5,180 nucleotides of DNA, from NCBI GenBank assembly GCA_943368675.1, contig CALRLN020000410.1:1-5180 (forward strand), written 5' to 3'. The notes under the pieces were generated by a model. That model made no database searches and had not been told where the DNA came from. It saw only the letters and a program-made list of their open reading frames with translations. The position numbers and the translations under genes were made by a program. Source of the DNA: Emticicia sp943368675 (lineage in GTDB: Bacteria; Bacteroidota; Bacteroidia; Cytophagales; Spirosomataceae). Within the stretch, counting starts at the first letter, position 1. The number at the start of each line of letters is the position of its first letter. Shown piece after piece: positions 1-5,180 of the stretch.

Positions 1-771
1 ATGCTGATAGCTTGACTGTGCATATGAAGGATATGAATAATAAACTTTTACCCCTCGCTTTTTCATTTTCCTGTAAAAAGCATTCATATCTGCAATAGCC
101 AGATGCATACTTACATGATCGTTAATAATAGCCGGAGGGATCGTTTTCAAGGAAGGATTATTGAGATGGCTCACCAAATCACCATATTGGTTGATGGCTC
201 TTCTGAAAAATATACTGGTGGTGTCATCTACGGTTGGCTCTACCTCTTCATTACTAGCCAACCTTTCAAGGGTTAGTCTCAGGCTTGAGATGCGTACACG
301 GGCATTTTCGCTTATATATTGCAAAATATCTTTATAATCAAACCATTCTCCGGCTTTCGGAAATACCTTCGCCATTTGTATTTTTTCGCCTATGTCTCCT
401 GCTGTATCTATGATGTACTCAAAACCCATAATCACCGTATCTCCTTCATGCAGTTCATTCTGAATCTGGCGCAGCATAAATTCAGTGCCATAGTCATAGT
501 GCATAGCCATATTTACCACTGGTTTCTGAAAGCTTTTTTCAATCATTTCACTATTGATACCATAGGCAAAGTTTGAGCCGGCTATCAATACAATTTTGGG
601 TGAAGGCAATGATTCTAATCTTTTATACTTTTCTATAATACTGGCAGTATACGATATTTCCAGATTTCTGTCGGCATAGGGGTTAAACTGGTATAGTATT
701 TCAATGGTTCCTAAAGTAATTAGACCTAAAAAAATGAGTTTAATGATAAATAATTTAATTTTTTGATGCAT
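1..771 (-). CDS. SGNH-hydrolase-like membrane-anchored protein, 3' end missing (runs off the left edge)
   Basis: Reading the minus strand from the ATG at 771 gives 257 codons with no stop before the window edge, so the C-terminus is missing. An in-frame TAA five codons upstream and an immediate hydrophobic segment (about residues 7-27, a signal anchor) support this start. The rest should lie outside the cytoplasmic membrane. Residues 60-75 read IVLIAGSNFAYGINSE: a beta strand followed by GSN at 65-67, with Ser66 in the place of the SGNH/GDSL block I nucleophile. VVNMAMHYDYG (85-95) and a later YSYPSY (245-250) fit the DltD/AlgX-like SGNH proteins often encoded beside MBOAT O-acyltransferases in Bacteroidota. 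In that setting they are thought to help acylate exported polysaccharide. The C-terminal Asp-His pair of the family would lie past the edge, so catalysis cannot be judged. The family call comes from motif recognition; the polysaccharide role is inferred. Confidence 0.72.
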   Translation of the reverse strand, partial: MHQKIKLFIIKLIFLGLITLGTIEILYQFNPYADRNLEISYTASIIEKYKRLESLPSPKIVLIAGSNFAYGINSEMIEKSFQKPVVNMAMHYDYGTEFMLRQIQNELHEGDTVIMGFEYIIDTAGDIGEKIQMAKVFPKAGEWFDYKDILQYISENARVRISSLRLTLERLASNEEVEPTVDDTTSIFFRRAINQYGDLVSHLNNPSLKTIPPAIINDHVSMHLAIADMNAFYRKMKKRGVKVYYSYPSYAQSSYQH

Positions 772-848
772 GAACGATGGTTTTTAGGTCGTATCTGTGA
801 CCTTCGTCAATTGATAAGCAATATGTTAATGTTATGAGTAAATTATCG

Positions 849-874
849 TTGTAAAACAAAAAATGATAGTTTTG
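849..874 (+). promoter_or_regulatory. Candidate Bacteroidota promoter for the ABC permease gene
   Basis: TAGTTTTG at 867-874 matches the Bacteroidota -7 consensus TAnnTTTG exactly and lies 62 bp ahead of the permease ATG, giving an expected leader of roughly 55 nt. The upstream element is poor: the nearest TTG is at 849-851 with a 15-bp spacer, shorter than the usual 17-23. The -7 box also lies in the right arm of a short inverted repeat (ACAAAA 856-861, TTTTGT 870-875). No equally good element was found on the minus strand for the divergent SGNH-like gene. Confidence 0.45.
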
Positions 875-900
875 TAAAAATCTTTTGTCTTAGCAGCTTT

Positions 901-913
901 AACAAGCCTTGTT
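901..913. repeat. 13-bp perfect palindrome in the permease leader
   Basis: AACAAGCCTTGTT is a perfect odd palindrome, with two 6-bp arms around a central C. It lies between the candidate -7 box and the ATG at 937, so it would be inside the 5' untranslated region. A one-base centre is too tight for a stable RNA hairpin, so any role would more likely be as a DNA operator half-site pair. A palindrome this short can also occur by chance in AT-rich DNA, and no regulator gene is nearby. Confidence 0.3.
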
Positions 914-936
914 GTTGATTGCCTAATTGAAAATCT

Positions 937-2157
937 ATGAATTTATCCCGCTTTATCTCGCAACGTATTCAAAAAACAAAATCAGCGTCTTTTACTTCAA
1001 CCGTTGTGAAGGTCGGGGTAGCGAGTATTGCCATAGGTCTAGCCGTAATGATTATCTCGTTTGCTATTCTTGTCGGTTATAAACAAGCCATCAAAGATAA
1101 ACTTTTCAGCCTTAGCTCTCACATACAAGTCAGCAAAATTACACTGAATCAGTCGTATGAAGAAACACCAATGCCAATAAAAACAAATTTTTATAATAAT
1201 TACCGTCAGAATAATAAAATAAGGCATGTTCAGGCAGTAGGAAATAAGGCCGGAATGCTGAAATCGAGCGAAGAACTGGCAGGAATTATTATCAAAGGTG
1301 TAGGGCGCGATTATGACTGGGAAATATTCTCGCAGAATCTGATAGAGGGAAAAAAGATTAATTTCAGCGATACAACTTTTTCAAACGAGGTAATTATCAG
1401 TAAAAGAATAGCCGAAAGGCTGAAAATAAAGCTATCTGACGAAGTATTGATTTACTTTATTCAGACTCCCCCAAGAGTAAGGAAAGTTAAAGTGGTAGGG
1501 ATTTACGAAACCGGACTGGAAGAATTTGACAAGAATTTTATTATCGGTGATTTAGCTCTGGTACAGAAAATGAACGAATGGGACAGCAACACCTGCGGGC
1601 ATTATGAGATTTTTCTGAAAAACTTTGATGATCTGGAAGAAACTGCCAAGGTGGTTACGAATGATATTGATCAGGATATGAAAGCCACAAAAATAACAGA
1701 GATGTTTCCGGCTATTTTTGACTGGCTGAGCCTGCTGGATAAAAATATTCTGATAGTGCTTGCGCTGATTCTGGTGGTGGCCTGTTTTAATATGATTTCG
1801 GTGCTTCTGGTGATGATGATGGAACGGACACCTATGATTGGTATGCTCAAAGCCCTGGGCTCTGACAATGTTCAAATCAGAAAAATATTTGTATTTAATG
1901 GCCTCAATATTATTCTGAAAGGAATACTCTACGGAAACCTGATAGGAATAGGCCTCGGGTTGATTCAGTATTATTTCAGGGTGATTCCGCTGGACCCTGA
2001 GAATTACTATATCAGTTATGTTCCTATAGAATGGGATTGGCTGATTGTAGTATTGCTCAACATAGCAACCATTCTCTTAATAGTAGCTGTTATTACCATT
2101 CCAACGCTGATTGTCTCTAAGATGAGAGTGGTTGAAGCCCTGAAATTTAAGGAATAA
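937..2157 (+). CDS. LolC/LolE-type ABC transporter permease (FtsX/MacB-like)
   Basis: This 406-residue protein has the LolC/LolE layout. A short cytoplasmic N-terminus is followed by TM1 (about 24-47), a large periplasmic MacB-PCD-like domain (about 48-265), then TM2 (270-294), TM3 (317-345) and TM4 (368-393). The loop after TM2, ERTPMIGMLKALGSDNVQIR (296-315), is the conserved FtsX-domain segment expected to contact the ATPase. The C-terminus (PTLIVSKMRVVEALKFKE) is the usual family ending. LolCDE relatives release lipoproteins from the inner membrane or, in MacB-like systems, export other envelope substrates. Sequence alone does not separate these roles. The length is typical, and an in-frame TGA three codons before the ATG fixes the start. 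No ATP-binding subunit is encoded in the window, so its LolD-like partner must lie elsewhere. The gene converges on the lipoprotein gene with a 4-bp gap; being next to a lipoprotein is suggestive but no proof of a Lol role. Confidence 0.88.
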   Translation: MNLSRFISQRIQKTKSASFTSTVVKVGVASIAIGLAVMIISFAILVGYKQAIKDKLFSLSSHIQVSKITLNQSYEETPMPIKTNFYNNYRQNNKIRHVQAVGNKAGMLKSSEELAGIIIKGVGRDYDWEIFSQNLIEGKKINFSDTTFSNEVIISKRIAERLKIKLSDEVLIYFIQTPPRVRKVKVVGIYETGLEEFDKNFIIGDLALVQKMNEWDSNTCGHYEIFLKNFDDLEETAKVVTNDIDQDMKATKITEMFPAIFDWLSLLDKNILIVLALILVVACFNMISVLLVMMMERTPMIGMLKALGSDNVQIRKIFVFNGLNIILKGILYGNLIGIGLGLIQYYFRVIPLDPENYYISYVPIEWDWLIVVLLNIATILLIVAVITIPTLIVSKMRVVEALKFKE

Positions 2158-2161
2158 ACCC

Positions 2162-2626
2162 TTATTGGTAGAAATACTGCATTCGTTTCAATACCAGTGT
2201 ATCTCTTGTTTTTACATTAACTATGGTTATTCTCCGGCATTCATTTGAAAGAATGTAATAATCTATTTTGTTTGGATTATTGAGTTTGTCCCGTATTGAT
2301 TGCGCAATGCTTCTGCCTTGTGCATGGGCTTCTTCATCAAAATCATAATACACCCGCAGAGTATCTATTTTATCGTTCTGCCAGTTTTCTATAAACACAG
2401 GTTTATCGAATATCTGGGTCAGGTACTCATTGGCCAGTGTAGCTGAGGAATTGTCCTTATAAAACCGCCACACAAATTTTTTATCATTGCTCATTACCTT
2501 CCATTTGCCTACAAAATTCTTACTGCGGTCTGTAGCCAGTAAGCAGTTCATATCGTCTAATGAACTTAATGTAGCGCAGGAAGAGCTTAGAATAAGGATA
2601 ATAAGAACAATAAAAAGTTGCTTCAT
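2162..2626 (-). CDS. Small predicted lipoprotein, function unknown, weakly lipocalin-like
   Basis: This 154-residue protein starts with a short signal peptide (MKQLFIVLIILILSSSC) ending in a lipobox-like Ser-Ser-Ser-Cys. Cys17 is the probable lipidated residue after cleavage, so the mature protein should be anchored in the envelope. After it comes NFVGKWKV (37-44), resembling the Gly-x-Trp opening of lipocalin-like domains, and several alternating hydrophobic stretches (51-56, 89-95, 132-148) that look like beta strands. A helical, charged segment lies at about 97-117. Two further cysteines, Cys28 and Cys130, could form a disulfide after export. I do not recognise a named family. Lipocalin-like is only a shape-based suggestion, and the length is near that of a single small barrel. 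The gene lies tail to tail with the ABC permease, and its start codon is only a few bases from the terminator of the upstream transporter gene. No Shine-Dalgarno sequence is visible. Confidence 0.8.
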   Translation of the reverse strand: MKQLFIVLIILILSSSCATLSSLDDMNCLLATDRSKNFVGKWKVMSNDKKFVWRFYKDNSSATLANEYLTQIFDKPVFIENWQNDKIDTLRVYYDFDEEAHAQGRSIAQSIRDKLNNPNKIDYYILSNECRRITIVNVKTRDTLVLKRMQYFYQ

Positions 2627-2630
2627 AGGT

Positions 2631-2674
2631 ATTAAAAAATAATTTCCTTATGAACCCGAGAGCTCATAAGGAAA
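2631..2674 (-). terminator. Intrinsic terminator of the nucleoside transporter gene
   Basis: TTTCCTTATGA (2643-2653) and TCATAAGGAAA (2664-2674) form a perfect 11-bp stem with a 10-nt loop. Read on the minus strand, the hairpin is followed by TTATTTTTTAA, a U-rich tract in the RNA. It begins 17 bp after the transporter stop codon. On the plus strand the hairpin is followed by CCAGAAAATCG with no T-run, so it should work in one direction only. The end of its T tract is only a few bases from the lipoprotein start codon at 2626. Confidence 0.9.
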
Positions 2675-2691
2675 CCAGAAAATCGTTGAAA

Positions 2692-3900
2692 TCAAGCCTT
2701 AGTCGGGCGTGTATTGTCTTTAAAAACCAGCACAAAAATTACCAGTACCACGGCTGCAATACCGGCTGGAATCATCCAGACCCCCTGCCAGTTATGGGTG
2801 ACATTTCCGGCAGCATCGGTTGTACTATAAATTTGTAGCACTCTACCCGAAAGAACAGACCCGATACCCATACCTACGCCATAGGTGGCAAATGTAATAA
2901 GACCCTGAGCTGAGCTCTTGATTTTTTCACCTGCTTTATTATCTGTATAAATCTGCCCTGTTACAAAGAAGAAATCATAACAAACGCCATGTAAAACAAT
3001 AGCAAGGTAAAGAACCCATTCAGAAGAGATTCCGTCTCCATAACCAAAGCAGATGAAACGGATGATCCAGGCAACTAAACCCACAATCAACATTTTCTTG
3101 ATTCCGAAACGGGTAAGTGCGAAAGGAATTAATAACATAAATAGTACCTCTGATACTTGTCCTAACGACATTTTGTTTTCTACGTTTGTCATGTTCGACT
3201 CCGTCAATGAAAGGTTGGCATGAGCATAATAGAATGAAAGAGGTATACAAACCAGTATTGAACTGATAAAGAATATCAGGAATGAACGGTCTTTGAAAAG
3301 TACAAAGGCATCAGTGCCAAGAATCTGACTGGCTGATGCTCCGGATTTGGCCTTCGGAGGTGTATTTGGTAAAGTAAAAGCAAATAAGCCCCATGCCAGA
3401 GAAGTAAACATGGCAATCTGGAAGATAGCCACTTTATCACCCACATTATAGAATCCAATGACATTGGTCACGACAATCCAGGCGATAGTACCCAACACAC
3501 GGATAGTTGGAAACTCTTTCTCAGGATTTTTCATCTGACCCATCGCAATTGAGCTAGATAAGGCCAGATTCGGGGCGAATGTCAAAGTATAAGCCAGAAT
3601 ATACCAAACGAAAACATCAGGGTCTTTTACCTGAATAAGCAGGTATAAAATAGCTGCTCCAAGAATATTCAACACACCCATTACCTTCTGAGCCGAGAAA
3701 TAGCGGTCGGCGATCATTCCCACAAAAAAAGGAGCAACAATAGAAGCAATTGAAAAAGTAGCATAAGCCCAGCCGATCTGGTCGCCATCTGCTTTTAAGG
3801 AAGTGAAAAGGTACTTGCCCATTTGTCCATACCATGAGCCCCAGGTCACAAACATGAGGAACATCATGAGCATTAATTTTACTCTGACAGTAATATTCAT
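2692..3900 (-). CDS. nupG: NupG-type nucleoside:H+ symporter (MFS, Nuc_H_symport family)
   Basis: This 402-residue polytopic protein, with about twelve hydrophobic segments, is close in length to E. coli NupG (418). It shares family stretches with NupG as I recall that sequence: WGSW (20-23), FPTIRVLGTIAWI (130-142), LGTDAFVLFK (194-203), QVSEVLFMLLIPFALTRFGI (248-267), AWIIRFICFGYGD (277-289), YDFFFVTG (308-315) and SAQG (330-333). Arg134, Thr138, Gln248 and Glu251 align with residues I recall lining the uridine site of NupG. The TM7 region (about 218-231, LSFYYAHANL) differs from the E. coli Gln-x-x-Asn motif, so substrate range may differ. The expected role is proton-coupled nucleoside uptake across the inner membrane. 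Some Bacteroidota members of the family are annotated as sugar transporters, so the substrate is inferred. The gene has its own promoter and terminator, so it is likely monocistronic. No nucleoside-metabolism gene is adjacent. Confidence 0.9.
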   Translation of the reverse strand: MNITVRVKLMLMMFLMFVTWGSWYGQMGKYLFTSLKADGDQIGWAYATFSIASIVAPFFVGMIADRYFSAQKVMGVLNILGAAILYLLIQVKDPDVFVWYILAYTLTFAPNLALSSSIAMGQMKNPEKEFPTIRVLGTIAWIVVTNVIGFYNVGDKVAIFQIAMFTSLAWGLFAFTLPNTPPKAKSGASASQILGTDAFVLFKDRSFLIFFISSILVCIPLSFYYAHANLSLTESNMTNVENKMSLGQVSEVLFMLLIPFALTRFGIKKMLIVGLVAWIIRFICFGYGDGISSEWVLYLAIVLHGVCYDFFFVTGQIYTDNKAGEKIKSSAQGLITFATYGVGMGIGSVLSGRVLQIYSTTDAAGNVTHNWQGVWMIPAGIAAVVLVIFVLVFKDNTRPTKA

Positions 3901-3934
3901 AGAGGTTCGGTTGGTTAAAAAATAAACAGATGAG

Positions 3935-3965
3935 CAAATCTATAAAATGAATAGCGAATTATCAA
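3935..3965 (-). promoter_or_regulatory. Bacteroidota-type promoter of the nucleoside transporter gene
   Basis: On the minus strand, TTG at 3965-3963 is followed by a 20-bp spacer and TAGATTTG at 3942-3935. This matches the Bacteroidota pattern TTG-N17-23-TAnnTTTG completely. Transcription would start at about 3928, leaving a leader of roughly 28 nt before the ATG at 3900. The -33 element overlaps the last codons of the radical SAM gene (its TGA is at 3964-3962). No terminator hairpin was seen between the two genes, so read-through may add to transporter expression. Confidence 0.6.
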
Positions 3966-4984
3966 CCCCAAACTTTGGTTCCCTCGGTGCAATTTTTGCA
4001 CATTTCAATTTCAGAGCGGGAACGGATAAGTGATTGCCGGAAGTCGGTATAAGGCTTGCTATGCCAAAGTGAAGAAAAACTGTCTTTTTTGAGGTCTCCC
4101 AGGCGGTATTCACCGTCTTTATCGAAGCAGCAGGGTACTACGAGTCCATCCCAGGTTATCACGCATGAATGCCACATTTTCCAGCAATGGTCAAGCAGTT
4201 TGTTTTTAATTTTATAGGTACCATCAGCCTGCTGCGCATAGCGTGCATATTTATCTATGGTCGGAATCAGGTCTGAGCCGTTTTCATAATCATAAATCTG
4301 GGCAGTTTTAAAAGCTATTTCATCCACCCCTATTTCCTTTGTGAGTTTTTTAGCTTCCTCCATCTGATGTTCGTTGGGTTTCACCACCAGAAACTGAAAA
4401 ATGACATGAGGTGTGGCAGACTTCAATTCTTTTTTCCACTTCACAATATTTTTTGAGCCCTCTATTACTTTAGAAAGATGCCCCCCTACTCTATACTGCT
4501 GGTAAACTTCTTGTGTAGTGCCATCGATAGAAATAATCATTCTGTCTAAACCTGATTCGACTGTCCGTCTGGCGTTTATATCACTCAGGTAATGGGCATT
4601 GGTTGAAGTGGCAGTATAAATTCCTTTCTGAGATGCATATTTCACTAATTCAAGAAATTTAGGATGCAGATAAGGTTCTCCCTGAAAGTAGAACGTAAGA
4701 TATAATAGTGTTGCTGAAAGTTCGTCAATGGTTTGTTTAAACAATTGCTCTTCTAACATTCCGGTGGGGCGGGTGAAACTTCTTAGTCCACTCGGGCATT
4801 CCGGGCACCGTAAATTGCAGGAAGTAGTAGGCTCAATAGAAATAGCAATCGGTAAACCTCTGTGAACAGATCGTCCGGTCATTTTTGACTCTGTATAGCT
4901 CGAAACATTCTTTAAAGCATTCCATGCACGGGCAGGAGTCACTTTAGAGAAAAAATTCAGACCATCTTTCAGATTTCTGTTCAT
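3962..4984 (-). CDS. Radical SAM protein with a short SPASM/Twitch-like C-terminal domain
   Basis: This 340-residue protein has the radical SAM cluster motif CNLRCPEC, with Cys56, Cys60 and Cys63 (CX3CX2C) binding the 4Fe-4S cluster that cleaves S-adenosylmethionine. Other core features are the GEP motif (102-104), STNA (127-130) and IISIDG (150-155). The C-terminal part carries Cys267, Cys274, Cys285, Cys286, Cys329 and Cys332. Cys274-x5-Gly280-x4-Cys285 fits the first part of a SPASM domain, and CKNC (329-332) the next pair. The protein ends eight residues later without the final CX3C, so probably only one auxiliary cluster forms. Relatives modify peptides or small molecules, or activate sulfatases; no substrate is evident here. 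The first 40 residues are basic and partly helical, with no signal peptide, so it should be cytoplasmic. It starts 33 bp after the HEAT-like gene on the same strand, consistent with an operon. The start is the only ATG near the 5' end. Confidence 0.88.
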   Translation of the reverse strand: MNRNLKDGLNFFSKVTPARAWNALKNVSSYTESKMTGRSVHRGLPIAISIEPTTSCNLRCPECPSGLRSFTRPTGMLEEQLFKQTIDELSATLLYLTFYFQGEPYLHPKFLELVKYASQKGIYTATSTNAHYLSDINARRTVESGLDRMIISIDGTTQEVYQQYRVGGHLSKVIEGSKNIVKWKKELKSATPHVIFQFLVVKPNEHQMEEAKKLTKEIGVDEIAFKTAQIYDYENGSDLIPTIDKYARYAQQADGTYKIKNKLLDHCWKMWHSCVITWDGLVVPCCFDKDGEYRLGDLKKDSFSSLWHSKPYTDFRQSLIRSRSEIEMCKNCTEGTKVWG

Positions 4985-5017
4985 CGTGTGAGTTGTGTAC
5001 TATTAAAGAAAAGTATG

Positions 5018-5180
5018 CTACAAATCTTTGTATTGCTGATATACCTTCTGCAAACGCTGGTCCTTTTCGGCGGCAATCACTTCTTTTACTATCACTTTTG
5101 TTTCCGGTAAATCACTCAGAAGAGAAAGGGTTTGCATACCTGCATATCTTACATACCATTGGGTATCATTCATGGCAATT
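5018..5180 (-). CDS. C-terminal end of a HEAT-repeat-like protein (runs off the right edge)
   Basis: Reading the minus strand from the window edge gives 53 open codons ending in TAG at 5020-5018, so only the C-terminus is visible. The segment NDTQWYVRYAGMQTLSLLSD has the Asp-x-x-Trp-x-Val-Arg-x-x-Ala-x-x-x-Leu pattern of a HEAT (PBS-lyase-like) repeat helix pair. It is followed by a second amphipathic, charged helix (VIVKEVIAAEKDQRLQKVYQQYKDL). HEAT repeats are protein-interaction scaffolds; the rest of the protein, which would set its function, lies outside the window. The codon phase is continuous to the edge, and the short internal ATG near 5171 is not a credible start. It lies just upstream of the radical SAM gene on the same strand and may be co-transcribed with it. 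Confidence 0.7.
   Translation of the reverse strand, partial: IAMNDTQWYVRYAGMQTLSLLSDLPETKVIVKEVIAAEKDQRLQKVYQQYKDL

Noticed and set aside
319..576. 85-codon plus-strand open frame
   Set aside because: It lies antisense to the SGNH-like gene, whose open frame covers all of 1-771 and has recognisable motifs; the plus-strand peptide is Phe/His-rich with no family resemblance.
772..860. Minus-strand promoter for the SGNH-like gene (TTTG near 857-860 with TAACATTA near 827-834)
   Set aside because: The proposed -7 element matches the consensus at only four of six defined positions, too few to report as a feature.
1552..1875. Minus-strand open frames of 107 and 65 codons inside the permease gene
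   Set aside because: They are antisense to the conserved permease coding region, and their His-rich or low-complexity translations match nothing recognisable.
2153..2166. AATAA/TTATT inverted repeat as a bidirectional terminator
   Set aside because: The stem is only five A-T pairs and has no adjacent T-run of useful length on either strand.
2650..2838. 62-codon plus-strand open frame across the terminator
   Set aside because: It begins inside the hairpin stem and is antisense to the transporter 3' end; there is no promoter or family signal.
3020..3937. Several minus-strand open frames (76, 62 and 106 codons) in other frames of the transporter gene
   Set aside because: They are frame-shifted readings of the NupG-like gene, giving Cys/Phe-rich peptides with no domain; the main frame is intact over its full length.
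5008..5015. Minus-strand TACTTTTC as a -7 box for the radical SAM gene
   Set aside because: It has one mismatch to TAnnTTTG and no TTG or TTTG element at 17-23 bp upstream, so co-transcription with the HEAT-like gene is the simpler reading.

Overview
This window looks like ordinary chromosomal DNA from a member of the Bacteroidota, probably an environmental Cytophagales-type organism; the order is a guess. The evidence is moderate AT-richness, no Shine-Dalgarno sequences ahead of any start codon, two exact matches to the Bacteroidota -7 promoter element (TAnnTTTG), and the protein families present. There are six protein-coding genes. Two run off the window edges. One lies on the plus strand and five on the minus strand. 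I see no RNA gene, insertion sequence, CRISPR array, phage gene or attachment site.

Left part (1-936): the N-terminal 257 codons of a membrane-anchored SGNH-hydrolase-like protein on the minus strand. It is of the kind usually found beside MBOAT O-acyltransferases in envelope polysaccharide loci, but any partner would lie beyond base 1. A 165-bp divergent intergenic region separates it from the next gene. That region carries a candidate promoter and a 13-bp palindrome, both best placed to serve the plus-strand gene.

Middle (937-2674): a LolC/LolE-type (FtsX/MacB-like) ABC transporter permease on the plus strand, with no ATPase gene beside it. It converges tail to tail, with a 4-bp gap, on a small minus-strand lipoprotein. 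A strong intrinsic terminator on the minus strand lies between that lipoprotein and the upstream transporter gene.

Right part (2692-5180): three co-directional minus-strand genes. In transcription order they are the C-terminal end of a HEAT-repeat-like protein, a radical SAM protein with a short SPASM/Twitch-like C-terminus, and a NupG-type nucleoside:H+ symporter. The symporter has its own well-formed promoter (TTG-N20-TAGATTTG) and its own terminator, so it is probably a single-gene transcription unit. The HEAT and radical SAM genes are 33 bp apart and could be co-transcribed.

The genes do not form one recognisable pathway. The observations most worth a second look are the radical SAM protein with an incomplete SPASM cysteine set next to a HEAT-repeat protein, and the terminator placed directly ahead of the lipoprotein start codon. 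I do not see convincing evidence of a novel defence or mobile system.
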